A stretch of DNA of 64,000 nt from Methanocalculus chunghsingensis (GCF_018132105.1 NZ_JWHL01000004.1:84429-148428); one strand, 5' to 3'. Positions 25,289-34,357 are shown, counted from the first letter of the stretch. The notes: generated from the sequence alone by a model not told the origin. Made by a program: numbers and translations.

Positions 25289-25382
25289 AGATACCCTCTC
25301 GTTATTAATTCTGTACTGTTATCGGAGATAAGCTATTATGATCGCCGGCTGAAGGAAGATTCCTCCAGCCGCCATCCATCTC

Positions 25383-26588
25383 TTAAAAGGTCTTCAGTTC
25401 ACCCTTAATGACTCTCTTGGTGATACTGGTGATGTCCGCCAGCCTCTCATTGACGATCTCCTCAACATCACGGGAGAGTGCGGTGAAGTCAGAACCCTTC
25501 TCTGGTATGATCTGGACGCTGGCGACGAGGGGCTGGTCGATCGGCTTGCCGATCTGGGAAAGCAGACGAACATACATCTCGGTGATCCCATCGACCTTCA
25601 TGCAGGCCTCCTGGGCGATCCCGGTGGCGAGGAGATTGTAAATCTTCCCGATATGGTTGATCGGGTTCTTTCCGCTTGCAGCCTCCATGCTCATCGGCCG
25701 GTTCGGGGTGATGAGCCCGTTGATCCGGTTGCCACGGCCGACAGAGCCGTCATCCCCCATCTCTGCCGAGGTTCCGTTGACGGTGAGGAAGATACTGTTA
25801 TTTTTGATGTCATCAGCAGTGTTTACGGCAACCTCAACCTTCCTGCTGGTATGCTTTCGGGCAACTGCCTGGAGCTCTTCCTGCATGAGGGCGGTCATAT
25901 TGACATAATCGTCCATTGATGAGCAGTACCGGTCCACCATTGCGGAGGCGATGGTGAAGGTCATCTGGTCGCCGTTTCGAAGCCCCATGATCTTAATGTC
26001 ATAGCCGATCATCGGGTGCTTTGGGCGGAGGGTGTCTGCGATCTCCTGGTTCATCGCAAGAATGATCTCTTCGACCTCGGAGAAGGGGGCATGCCCGACA
26101 CCAAATGAGGTATCATTGGCACGCGGAATCGGGCTTGACCCGGATGGCTTGAAGACATCACGGAGGTCGGTTGATCCATCGCCCATTCTGCAGTCGACAA
26201 TGATGTCCCGTTCCATGTTCAGGGTGGGGAGGGTCTCGGCAAGGTAGATCCGGGCAGCTTCGATAGAGATTGCATCGGTCGGGATGACGTGGCCTTCAAA
26301 CTGTTTGGTTGCTCTTCCCGTCAGGAGGAGATATATCGGTCTGACGATCTTTCCGCCGCCAAACGAGGGGATGGAGGCACCGGCGACGACTTCGCCCTGA
26401 TCGGTGTTATGGTGGAGAACACCGTCGCAGCGGTCTTCGTACTCCCGGCAGAGTGCCCGGCTGACCGCTTCGGCGACGCCATCGGCGATGCTGTCGGGGT
26501 GGCCGATACATTTCCGTTCGACGAGTTCGATCTGCTGTTCTTCAATCGGTGTCTGGTCCAGGGATACAACATTAATCGTGCGTTTCAT
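25383..26588 (-). CDS. metK: Archaeal-type methionine adenosyltransferase
   Basis: A 401-residue archaeal MAT, which makes SAM from methionine and ATP. N-terminal ERKCIGHPDSIADGVAEAVS and HHNTDQGEVVAGAS hold the active-site histidine and aspartate; GHAPFSEVEEIILAMN and GRGNRINGLITPNRPMS follow. It heads the cluster that also contains ahcY and the N-methyltransferase. SAM demand in betaine synthesis is high, which gives a reason for the grouping; comparable gsmt-sahase-mat-sdmt clusters are known from Methanohalophilus. Confidence 0.95.
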   Translation of the reverse strand: MKRTINVVSLDQTPIEEQQIELVERKCIGHPDSIADGVAEAVSRALCREYEDRCDGVLHHNTDQGEVVAGASIPSFGGGKIVRPIYLLLTGRATKQFEGHVIPTDAISIEAARIYLAETLPTLNMERDIIVDCRMGDGSTDLRDVFKPSGSSPIPRANDTSFGVGHAPFSEVEEIILAMNQEIADTLRPKHPMIGYDIKIMGLRNGDQMTFTIASAMVDRYCSSMDDYVNMTALMQEELQAVARKHTSRKVEVAVNTADDIKNNSIFLTVNGTSAEMGDDGSVGRGNRINGLITPNRPMSMEAASGKNPINHIGKIYNLLATGIAQEACMKVDGITEMYVRLLSQIGKPIDQPLVASVQIIPEKGSDFTALSRDVEEIVNERLADITSITKRVIKGELKTF

Positions 26589-26957
26589 AAAAAGCCTCAG
26601 TTTGTAAAGGTCATCTTTTCACTGAATTCTGGAAAAATACCTTTTTTCTACTATTACCTTCCCGATTGACAAATAGCTTCTGCCTCACGGCCCGGCGTTC
26701 GGGGTTTGGTAAAATAGCATTCTATGAAGCGTTATGTTGTTTTATTGGATTATCTATTGTGTATATAGTTCATCCCTTCCGGAATGCCTCTCTTCTCATG
26801 GTTTGGAGTGTATTTGTTCTTCATTGGCGCAGGCTCTTCTGCATCATCCGTATTTGTACTGACTGTATTCCGGGTCAGTTCGCTGATTCTTCGACGATGA
26901 TTGCTCTCCTTCGCATATTCCGGCCTTTGGTCATCTGATATGGAACGGAGAAGGGGG
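26589..26957. other. 369-bp intergenic region without a gene
   Basis: Holds the metK promoter side (AT-rich, no clear SD) and an AT-rich stretch up to the 3' end of the membrane protein gene. I see no conserved peptide in any frame, no RNA fold of note and no repeat. Confidence 0.55.
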
Positions 26958-27563
26958 CTACCGGTTCCTGGTGAGGATAACTGAGAGCTTCTCACCATTG
27001 GGTATCGTGAGGGTGAGGTGGCGTGCATAGGCGACTGCGAGGAGCGAGCCGATGGTATTCGCTATCATGTCAAAGACCGTGTCAGTATACCCGTGATTAT
27101 AGGATGAATGGAAGATGCTGTCGATAAATAATTCTCCTATCTCCCAGACGGCACCAAGGAGGAAGACGAGGATGATGATCCCGAGGTACATCCCCGTTGG
27201 CCGTACCTCGACTCCCCGGAGACTGAGGATGAGATATATAGAGAAGATGATCAGTCCGAGTGCAAATCCTGAGATAGAGTGGGCAATTTTGTCATACCAT
27301 GGTGCATATATCCAGTAGTACCGGGCGATTCCCCCGGCACTATGGATGAGGAGTGCCAGTGCAACAGCTGCCTTTGTGCCGGTGGGGAGGTCTATGGAGA
27401 GGTACCATGCAATACCAAATGGAATGAGGATAAGAGTAATGGTGAGGAGGACGAAGAGAACCCTGAACATATCCCGGTGAAGATATGCCTGTACGAGATA
27501 TCCGATGAGGATGATCTGCATCAGGATAACGGCTGCGGGTTCCACTGCTTTTATATTCATCAA
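26958..27563 (-). CDS. DUF2238/YjdF-like integral membrane protein
   Basis: A 201-residue protein with about six membrane helices. The signature YDKIAHSISGFALGLIIF and the later WEIGELFIDSIFH...YTDTVFDMIANTIGS carry conserved His, Glu and Asp in or near the membrane, as in the DUF2238/YjdF group. The biochemical role is unknown. No operon partner; it lies between metK and the divergent condensation-domain gene. Confidence 0.7.
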   Translation of the reverse strand: MMNIKAVEPAAVILMQIILIGYLVQAYLHRDMFRVLFVLLTITLILIPFGIAWYLSIDLPTGTKAAVALALLIHSAGGIARYYWIYAPWYDKIAHSISGFALGLIIFSIYLILSLRGVEVRPTGMYLGIIILVFLLGAVWEIGELFIDSIFHSSYNHGYTDTVFDMIANTIGSLLAVAYARHLTLTIPNGEKLSVILTRNR

Positions 27564-27633
27564 AAAACACGGTACGAGATCTATTGGATCTATTTTATAA
27601 TTATTGGTCAGTCTATGAGGGATACAAGCAGTT

Positions 27634-28953
27634 ATGGTTCTCCGGACAGAATACTGGATGATGGCCTCACCAATCTGCTATCCCGCCTCCCCGTTTGATA
27701 TCTTCAATGTCTCATTCGAGCGTTTCTTCGATCCGGCGATGCACAGGGTTATCGTCTTTGATGGCGCTCTTGATGCCGGGATTCTCCGGGAGGCGACGAT
27801 GCAGCTGATAGGATCAAATCCGTACCTTGGATCCCGGTTTGCAGAGGATGGCGTTCTCCCGGTCTGGGAGGCGATCCCTGAGGTTGCCTGGGCGATGGCA
27901 TTCTCGGTTGTGACCGGTGCAGAGGATGAACCTCTCCCCCGCCCTCCACCATCCATCGATCCCCGGAAGGGACCACAGGTGCGGGTGAGGCTGTACCGGC
28001 GGTCGGATGGCGATACCCTTTCTGTCACCTGCCATCATGGGTTCTGTGATGCCGGTGGGCTTGGGATCGTCACCCGGCAGCTTCTGGCGATATACCGGAA
28101 TCTGATAAGGGACCCGGGATACTGTGCCCCACTTCTTGATCCCTATGACCGGGGGATGGATCAGATCCTTGAACTCTTCACCGAGGATGAGCGGCGGGAG
28201 GCACTCCGGGCTGAGGAGCCCTTCATCGACCGGTGGGGCTTTCCGTATGTGTACACCGGCAGAGGGGAGCCGAGGATAGCATACCGGACATTTCCACAAG
28301 AGCGGCTCGCTGCCGCGAAGGCGTTTGGACGGGAGCATGGGGCGACGGTAAACGATATCCTCATCGGCTGTTACGTCCTGGCTCTCAAAAAGATACGGGG
28401 CAATCCTTCTGATAATGGCGAACCTCGATCGATCATGAGTTCTGCCGACCTCCGGCGGCACCACCGGATGGATACCGGCGATCTCCCGAGGAACTCGTCA
28501 GTATCCTTTCAGATCACGCTCTCTCTCGATGAGGATGCGGGGCTTGCGGATATCATCGGCGAGGTGACGGCGGTGATGGGCCGGAAGAAGCAGCGGGATC
28601 TCGGCCTTGCCTGCATCCTCTTCTATGAGACGCTTCTGGAGGGGGGGATGCCTGCCGTGGAAGGGTTTTTTGATGCGATCGCCCGGGGCCATGCCGAGGA
28701 GGGGCTGAAGAACCCGGTCTTCTCAAATCTGGGTATTGCTGATCCTGATGATATCACCGGAGGAGAGGATCTCCTCCCGGAGATCCGGGATATCCAGACC
28801 CTCCCCTGCGTCTGCTGGCCGTATGGGTTTCTCCTCGTCGCCTCCACCTTCAGGGGAAGGCTGACGCTGATGACGGGATATGAGGAGGGGCCTTATGCGA
28901 CGGAGACGGTGGAGCGGTTCCTCGGATGTATGGATGCATATCTGCCGGGATAG
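27634..28953 (+). CDS. Condensation-domain / PapA5-like acyltransferase
   Basis: A 439-residue stand-alone condensation-type protein. The active-site motif HHGFCDAGG (HHxxxDxG) lies near residue 130, and later segments (TVNDILIGCYVLALKKI, SSADLRRHHR and PRNSSVSFQI) match the second half of this fold. Such enzymes transfer an acyl group to an amine or alcohol. No carrier-protein or synthetase gene is near, so a free thioester and a small acceptor are likely. The start could be 27634 or 27658. Neighbouring membrane and prenyltransferase genes hint at lipid chemistry, which is only inference. Confidence 0.75.
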   Translation: MVLRTEYWMMASPICYPASPFDIFNVSFERFFDPAMHRVIVFDGALDAGILREATMQLIGSNPYLGSRFAEDGVLPVWEAIPEVAWAMAFSVVTGAEDEPLPRPPPSIDPRKGPQVRVRLYRRSDGDTLSVTCHHGFCDAGGLGIVTRQLLAIYRNLIRDPGYCAPLLDPYDRGMDQILELFTEDERREALRAEEPFIDRWGFPYVYTGRGEPRIAYRTFPQERLAAAKAFGREHGATVNDILIGCYVLALKKIRGNPSDNGEPRSIMSSADLRRHHRMDTGDLPRNSSVSFQITLSLDEDAGLADIIGEVTAVMGRKKQRDLGLACILFYETLLEGGMPAVEGFFDAIARGHAEEGLKNPVFSNLGIADPDDITGGEDLLPEIRDIQTLPCVCWPYGFLLVASTFRGRLTLMTGYEEGPYATETVERFLGCMDAYLPG

Positions 28954-28983
28954 AAGCGGAAGGCGAATTTTGCTTGTAAGCGA

Positions 28984-29292
28984 TCACTTCTTATTGAGTT
29001 TTTCAATCTCTTCCTCCACTTCCTTTATACCTTCCTGATAGAAATCCCCCTCTTTTGGATCCAGCTCAATAAGAAGACGGTATAATTCCCCAACATGCAC
29101 CTTCTCTTCGTCTGCAATGTCGCGGAAAACCTCTTTTGCAAGCGGATTATCTGTTGCATCAGCAATCTGGAGATAGAGCTGAATCGCCTCAAACTCGGCA
29201 GCCATGCTGTAGCGGACGGTGCGGATGAGTTCTTCATGGGAGATCTTTCTGTCAAGGTTGTTTCCTGCGAATGGATTGGCAAATTCTGGCAT
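28984..29292 (-). CDS. Small ferritin-like protein (encapsulated-ferritin type)
   Basis: A 102-residue helical protein. MPEFANPFAGNN opens it, and the iron-binding residues sit in AAEFEAIQLYLQIADAT and RDIADEEKVHVGELYRLL (E, ExxH). This short two-helix form resembles encapsulin-cargo ferritins of archaea, which build a ferroxidase site from two chains. No encapsulin shell gene is in the window. Start at 29292 chosen because it gives the conserved MPEF beginning. Confidence 0.8.
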   Translation of the reverse strand: MPEFANPFAGNNLDRKISHEELIRTVRYSMAAEFEAIQLYLQIADATDNPLAKEVFRDIADEEKVHVGELYRLLIELDPKEGDFYQEGIKEVEEEIEKLNKK

Positions 29293-29428
29293 TTCTATCA
29301 CTTCCTTTTTTTATGGGCTGATTTGAGCCCATTATAGGCTTTTATATGCAGGGGGTTATATGTGTTGGGGATCTGGTACATTTTATAAGAGCAGGGTTAT
29401 GTATCATCTGGTTCGAAGAGTAGATACC

Positions 29429-30253
29429 ATGCAGCAGCTGACAACCATCGCCCGCCCCGTCGATCCCTCGTATCCGACGAACCGGGCGATTATCATCCTG
29501 ATACTCCTGGTCTTCGCGGGAACTTCTCTGTACCGGGGGGCTGATTCGCCTGAATCGTTCATCTCCGGGCTGATCGCAGGAGTTGCCGTCTTTCTTGCAT
29601 GGGCAATCGCCCGGGAGCTCGACCCTGATTCTGAGTATGCCGCGTTTCTTCCGGCTGTGATCTCCATCCCTCTCCTTGTCTTCATTCCGGTTCACGGTCT
29701 TTTGGCATCACTCTTCCTCCTTCTCCTTCTCCGGGTGGTGAATAGGACGACCGGCCTGCCAGCAGGAGTCCTCGATTCTGCCGCCCTTCTCCTCCTCTCC
29801 GGCTGGCTGGTCTCTGCCGGGGTATGGATTGCAGGACCGGCGGCGGTGGCTGCCTTCCTCCTTGACTGGCGGTTGCGGAGCGGCAATCCCCGGCAGATCT
29901 GGTTTGCGGCGGGAACACTCCTCCTGATGCTTGCTCTTATCTTCCTAAGCGGCGGCTTCGGACTCGCTGGATCGGATCTTCCCGCCGCCTTCCCGGTCTC
30001 CCTCCTGGTGCTCGCCGCCCCCCTCCTCTTTGTTCTGGTCATCCTCAGGGGGGGGCCGATCCGTTCCCCGGATGATCGGGGCTCTGAGGTGCTGGATACC
30101 GACCGGGTGCAGGCGGCCCGGATTCTCGGCCTCTCCGTTGTGGTGGTAGCGGTTCTGGTTGGGGGGATGGAAGCGGTTGCGTTGCTGCTTTCAGCATGGG
30201 CTGCGCTGGTGGGTCTTGGTATATATGGCTCTATACGGTGGGTGCTGAAATAG
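29429..30253 (+). CDS. Integral membrane protein, unknown
   Basis: A 274-residue protein of about eight hydrophobic helices with few charged residues between them (RELDPDSEY, LDWRLRSGNPRQ and a loop of RSPDDRGSEVLD). I do not recognise a family or catalytic motif. The start at 29429 replaces an upstream reading that adds a non-hydrophobic tail. Codon use is strongly GC-rich and matches the UbiA gene next door rather than the island after it. Confidence 0.65.
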   Translation: MQQLTTIARPVDPSYPTNRAIIILILLVFAGTSLYRGADSPESFISGLIAGVAVFLAWAIARELDPDSEYAAFLPAVISIPLLVFIPVHGLLASLFLLLLLRVVNRTTGLPAGVLDSAALLLLSGWLVSAGVWIAGPAAVAAFLLDWRLRSGNPRQIWFAAGTLLLMLALIFLSGGFGLAGSDLPAAFPVSLLVLAAPLLFVLVILRGGPIRSPDDRGSEVLDTDRVQAARILGLSVVVVAVLVGGMEAVALLLSAWAALVGLGIYGSIRWVLK

Positions 30254-30360
30254 CCCGGTTTGAGTAATAAAAAAAGGAAGGGCGGTTCTGGTAGCCGCCA
30301 CCGGAGGGATGCAGATCGTTGGTGGGGGAGGGGGTATGTGGTATGGAATGGGGGTGCTGA

Positions 30361-30507
30361 TCAGCCCTGCTTGTACTCACAGTACTGGCAGAGGGGGCAG
30401 GGATAGATCTTTTCATCAGCAGTTTCGAGCCTGATGGACTTTCCACACTTCTTGCAGACGTATCTGCCTGGTCCTGGCTGGTCGCCACATTTGATCGTCT
30501 TTGTCAT
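30361..30507 (-). CDS. 48-residue zinc-ribbon protein
   Basis: A tiny protein with two zinc knuckles: YVCKKCGKSIRL and YPCPLCQYCEYKQG, plus an early IKCGDQPGPGRY. Short zinc ribbons of this form are frequent in archaea and bacteria, with no firm function. The start at 30507 gives MTKTIKC. It is divergent from the UbiA gene. Confidence 0.75.
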   Translation of the reverse strand: MTKTIKCGDQPGPGRYVCKKCGKSIRLETADEKIYPCPLCQYCEYKQG

Positions 30508-30658
30508 AGGTATTGTTCGGATGTTTACGAATATATATTTTGTGGATGGATGTACGGGGTCTCTTCGACGATAGACGAGCAGTTTGCAGGTGGACGGGTT
30601 CCTGGTGGAGTTAATCGTGCAGGATAAGCTTAATGCCGAATCAGGTAATCTTCCTTCC

Positions 30659-31609
30659 ATGAAGCAGGAGGTACGGTCCGGTTCGGAACCGGGTATCAGC
30701 GTATCAGCCATCGCCGATCTTGTCAGGATCGGGAGGCCGCAGTTCCTTATAGCCGGATTCTTCCTCTTCCTGCTCGGCTCCCTCTTCTCCGTCTGCACAG
30801 GGGTCCCCTTCAGCCCGGAGCGGTTCCTCTGGGGGTATGCTATCGTTGCCGCCGCCCACCTCAGCGTCAGTTATAGTAATGAGTATTATGACCGCTCATC
30901 TGATGATCCCGCCGCCCGCTCTCCCGTCTCCGGGGGGACGGGGATCCTTCCTCTGCGGCCACATCTGGCAGGGTATGCCCTCGCTACTGCCATTCTCCTC
31001 TCTATTGTATCACTTATTCTTGCCATCGGTTTTGTCATCGCTTTCTCATGGACCGCCGCCATTATCCCGTTTGTTCTTGCCGGGATAATCCTCTCCTGGG
31101 TCTACTCGGCCCCTCCTCTCCGGTTCTGCAGCCGGGGTCTTGGCGAGGTGGCAACCCTCCTGGCATTCGGCTTCTTCCTCCCCGGGAGCGGGTACTTCGT
31201 CATGGCAGGGACGATCAGCAGCGACTTTCTCCTCTTCTCGATCCCGCTCCTCTTCCTCGGCCTCTTCTTCATCATCAGCGTTGAGCTCCCGGACCGGGAG
31301 GTTGATCTCCGCTCAGGCAAACGGAACCTGGTGACGGCCTATGGCCGGCGGAGGGCACGCCAGGCCATCACCGGAGCCGGGGCGGCGGCGTGTATCAGCT
31401 ACCTGGTGTTCCTTCTGGCCGGGCCGCCGCTTTTCGACTGTCCTGCAGGATGGCTCTTCCTCCCCGCCCTTCTTCCGCTTGCCGCCGGTCTTCTGGGTCT
31501 TCACTCATCAGCGGATGAGCGGGATGCGATCTGCAGGGAGGCAGGGATGAACATCGCTTCGCTGACTGTTTTTATTCTCGGAGGGTGTCTGATTTTGATT
31601 GGAGTGTAA
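30659..31609 (+). CDS. UbiA-family prenyltransferase
   Basis: A 316-residue membrane enzyme with about eight helices. The two aspartate-rich motifs of UbiA proteins are visible, NEYYDRSSDDPAA near residue 77 and DREVDLRSGKRNL near residue 215. Both bind magnesium and the prenyl diphosphate. The spacing resembles MenA-like or geranylgeranylglyceryl transferases; substrate not determined. The start at 30659 drops a 25-residue tail without hydrophobic character. Confidence 0.85.
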   Translation: MKQEVRSGSEPGISVSAIADLVRIGRPQFLIAGFFLFLLGSLFSVCTGVPFSPERFLWGYAIVAAAHLSVSYSNEYYDRSSDDPAARSPVSGGTGILPLRPHLAGYALATAILLSIVSLILAIGFVIAFSWTAAIIPFVLAGIILSWVYSAPPLRFCSRGLGEVATLLAFGFFLPGSGYFVMAGTISSDFLLFSIPLLFLGLFFIISVELPDREVDLRSGKRNLVTAYGRRRARQAITGAGAAACISYLVFLLAGPPLFDCPAGWLFLPALLPLAAGLLGLHSSADERDAICREAGMNIASLTVFILGGCLILIGV

Positions 31610-31686
31610 GGGGCGTATTAGCACCGGAACGAGGCGAAATGATGATCGGAAGATAGAAGTTGGAGAAGTACAACATCTTTCATCAT

Positions 31687-32982
31687 ATGAATGATATTCA
31701 TGAGGTTTCAATTAAAAATTATCGAGCCATCGATGAGATATCATTTACACCGAAACGTATCAATATTCTTGTTGGTCCTAATAACAGTGGTAAATCCTCT
31801 GTTCTCGAATCGATTGCGTTATTGAAATCCAGTGAGAACAGGTGCGAAGATTCACTGGGGATATACGTTTTAGGTGAGATTATAAAAAAATATTCAATGA
31901 AGTATCTTTTTCATAATCTGGAGAAAACTATTGAGATATCATGTAAAGATATGTGTATTACCCTTCGATATTATTCAGAAGGATACCCAAAAGATACAAG
32001 CGGCTCTCACATTCGTGACTATTTTAATGAAATAATACAGGACCATTTTAATCAGCCCGATACGATACATCGAATCAGATCACGGTTCTTTCAGGATAGA
32101 AAATATGCAGATAACCCCCAGTGGAAACACCAGGTACGGCGTGACGGATCATCTCCTTTGGACAGCAAGCCTCGATTTGATCATGATGAGAGGGATGAAC
32201 GATTCGGAATGTATATTACAGGTCTGGAGAAGAAGATCGAATCGGTTCTCTATCATACAAAGAAAATTGTATTTTCAGGCTTTCTGAAGGGATCCCCCGC
32301 TCTTCTGTATGTAATCCTGGATAAAGAGAATAGGGACGATATACAGCAGCAGGAAGAGGTATTCGATTTCATGAGATACCAGATGAAGAGTTTTCATGAG
32401 ATACAATCGCCTCTGCATACATCCACAGGATTTGTAAGTGATTATGATACCGGTTCCCAATCGGGGAGGCTTGATGACCTCCATGATGAAGTGGTTCGAA
32501 GAAACCTGATCGTTGAATCCCATAATCGCATCATTTCTAAAATTCCATATATTGAGGACATACGAAAAACAGATGAAGGGATGTATGTTTCATTAAGCGG
32601 ACAGGAGCGGACAATTCCTTTGGCATCAATGGGAGATGGATTCAAATCAATGCTCAGGATTTTTTATCTAAGTGTTCTGGCAAAGAACGGTGTGATTACT
32701 CTGGAAGAGCCGGAACTATCCCTCCATCCGGGATATATTGAGATGCTCGCAGAAGCAATCATCTTTTGCTCAAAGGAAACACAGTTCTTTATTTCAACTC
32801 ATTCCAACGACCTCATTCAAAGTCTGCTTGAGGTAGCGGACCAGAATACCTGCCTGGATTCCATTCAGATTATCAAAATGCATCCACGACTTGATGCTCA
32901 TACGATAGAAATCGAAGAGATCCCCGGAGGAGAAGCTCTCGATGATATCGAGACGATCAGGATCGATCTCCGGGGGATCTGA
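31687..32982 (+). CDS. AAA_15/OLD-like ATPase
   Basis: A 431-residue SMC/ABC-type ATPase. IKNYRAIDEISFTPKRINIL leads to Walker A GPNNSGKSS near residue 32. The signature-like PLASMGDGFKSMLRIFYL, Walker B ITLEEPELSLHP and the switch histidine in FFISTHSND follow in the last third. The long middle insertion is unassigned. No nuclease domain is fused; the next gene supplies a TOPRIM-like one. The base composition is much more AT-rich than in the UbiA gene before it, which suggests transfer. Resembles two-gene phage-defence systems such as OLD-like, Gabija-like or PARIS-like pairs. Confidence 0.85.
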   Translation: MNDIHEVSIKNYRAIDEISFTPKRINILVGPNNSGKSSVLESIALLKSSENRCEDSLGIYVLGEIIKKYSMKYLFHNLEKTIEISCKDMCITLRYYSEGYPKDTSGSHIRDYFNEIIQDHFNQPDTIHRIRSRFFQDRKYADNPQWKHQVRRDGSSPLDSKPRFDHDERDERFGMYITGLEKKIESVLYHTKKIVFSGFLKGSPALLYVILDKENRDDIQQQEEVFDFMRYQMKSFHEIQSPLHTSTGFVSDYDTGSQSGRLDDLHDEVVRRNLIVESHNRIISKIPYIEDIRKTDEGMYVSLSGQERTIPLASMGDGFKSMLRIFYLSVLAKNGVITLEEPELSLHPGYIEMLAEAIIFCSKETQFFISTHSNDLIQSLLEVADQNTCLDSIQIIKMHPRLDAHTIEIEEIPGGEALDDIETIRIDLRGI

Positions 32983-32983
32983 G

Positions 32984-33664
32984 TTGATACGTCCGATGTT
33001 ATGCGAGGGGAAACATGACTGCTGGTTTTTGGATGAGGTGATACGGCAGGAATGCTCCATACCCCCGCTCTGTTTCCATAAGGATCTGGGAGGGTTTCAG
33101 AAGTGCTATCGTTCGGAATATCATTCCACCCAACGCAGCTTCGTCATTCTCTCTGACAATGGACATGAGTTGATGGCCAGATATGTCCCCGCTATTATGG
33201 ATTTCTTCGGCACCATGAGACTGAATCTGCACTACATCGTTCTGAAGGATGCAGATTACTGTAAGCCTGCAGATTTACTGGCACAGTATTGTGACGGAAT
33301 GAACCAAATTCTGAAGACGAAAAAGAGAGGTGGCATTACAATACGGCAGGAGCAGGCAGATCACACCATTTCGATGATCTCTGAGAGCGATGATCGTTTC
33401 TCGTTCCACTTCCACTTCGTATTCATCCCCCAGAGTCTGGAAGAGACCATTGTAGCGAAGTCTTTGGAGATGAATCGATCATGTATCAGAGGTGGTACGG
33501 CAGGAGTGAGTACGGACCCTCATAAAGCATTGAATGATATTGCACGCCACTTAGACCTCGATGATAAAGAGGCACTTATCCGACATTCTGTGAAGGAACA
33601 ATGGTTCAGTGATGAAGACTGGTATACCGATCTTCTCAGCAGCATACAACAGCTGAATAGCTAA
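32984..33664 (+). CDS. TOPRIM-like (DUF3226/DUF4435-like) partner protein
   Basis: About 226 residues. The first strand carries MLCEGKHDCWFLDEVI, the EGKxD of a TOPRIM-like nuclease, and YIVLKDADYCKP around residue 90 supplies a second acidic DxD. These are the metal-binding parts of OLD-family nucleases. The rest (HFHFVFIPQSLEETI) is not assigned. The start is uncertain: TTG at 32984, ATG at 32996 or ATG at 32942; the last overlaps the ATPase gene. The order ATPase then TOPRIM with direct coupling suggests one effector complex. Confidence 0.7.
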   Translation: MIRPMLCEGKHDCWFLDEVIRQECSIPPLCFHKDLGGFQKCYRSEYHSTQRSFVILSDNGHELMARYVPAIMDFFGTMRLNLHYIVLKDADYCKPADLLAQYCDGMNQILKTKKRGGITIRQEQADHTISMISESDDRFSFHFHFVFIPQSLEETIVAKSLEMNRSCIRGGTAGVSTDPHKALNDIARHLDLDDKEALIRHSVKEQWFSDEDWYTDLLSSIQQLNS

Positions 33665-33874
33665 TCCAATCTCAATAACGTACAACTCAGTAATACATAC
33701 AACATACATGCAGGAAGCAACTATTCGGAAATTCCGAACAGTTCAAAGGAAGAGGATAAGGACATCGAAAGAGGAGGCGAAGGTGAGAAAGAGCCACTGC
33801 TTTTCTGGAGGAGGAAGAACCACCCCTAAGAACCAACTCTCCGGAAAAAACGGAACGTTCATAGCTCACATTCA

Positions 33875-34143
33875 GGGAAAAACCGAGTATCTCTTCCCTG
33901 CTTTTTACCCGGTGAAAGATTATGCGGCCGTCATCGGTCAGTTCAAAGCCGATCCTTTAACTGCCAATGCGAATCCTGAAATACCCCGGCATACCTCTCA
34001 TCCGGCTGATGTCGAAGTCAGAAAAGATGTCATCAGAATCCGGAATTTTCTCAAAAAACTATCTCTTCAATACATTTTTGAAAAAGGTTCTGAATTCTTG
34101 ACAGATCCTTCAGAAATGTCTTTTTATAGAAACAATCTGGCAT
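33875..34143 (-). pseudogene. Broken RelE/ParE-family toxin
   Basis: Reading the minus strand from ATG at 34143 gives MPDCFYKKTFLKDLSRIQN and on to EEIVF, then a stop. The frame breaks at a run of six T; one T fewer continues as EKIPDSDDIFSDFDISRMR, MPGYFRIRIGS, stop (TAA), RIGFELTDDGRIIFHRVKS. This is a clear RelE-type toxin with two lesions, a one-base frameshift and a nonsense codon in place of the tyrosine of the usual GxYR. A plus-strand frame over the same bases (33708-34244) has no family features and is not a gene. Confidence 0.8.
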
Positions 34144-34144
34144 T

Positions 34145-34357
34145 TCAGGCAGATTCCTTCAGTTTCCTGTACTTTTTCAGAGCCTGGTTGCGATCCAGAG
34201 GTTCTTCTTCATCAGATTCGTGGATATATTTTTCAAGCCCATAATCCTCAATAATCGATTCAGTCTTTTCGAATGTTGAGATATCGATCACCACGCTGAC
34301 GGCCTTGTTATCCTCTGAAACGATATACTGGCTTGTATCTCTAATATACCGTTGGCC
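34145..34357 (-). pseudogene. Antitoxin gene without a visible start
   Basis: The minus strand reads YIRDTSQYIVSEDNKAVSV, then VIDISTFEKTESIIEDYGLE and an acidic end DEEEPLDRNQALKKYRKLKE, the shape of Phd/RelB-type antitoxins that pair with ParE/RelE. The stop codon lies one base before the toxin ATG, a normal operon layout. No ATG, GTG or TTG precedes the homologous part before an in-frame stop at 34358; the 36-bp repeat begins just there and may have replaced the 5' end. Confidence 0.65.

Noticed and set aside
26666..26938. A 90-codon plus-strand frame between metK and the membrane protein gene
   Set aside because: No Shine-Dalgarno site, no promoter, odd composition, and no resemblance to a known protein.
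33708..34244. A plus-strand open frame of 178 codons
   Set aside because: Its protein has no recognisable features, while the minus strand over the same bases gives clear antitoxin and toxin similarity, so the plus frame is a shadow.
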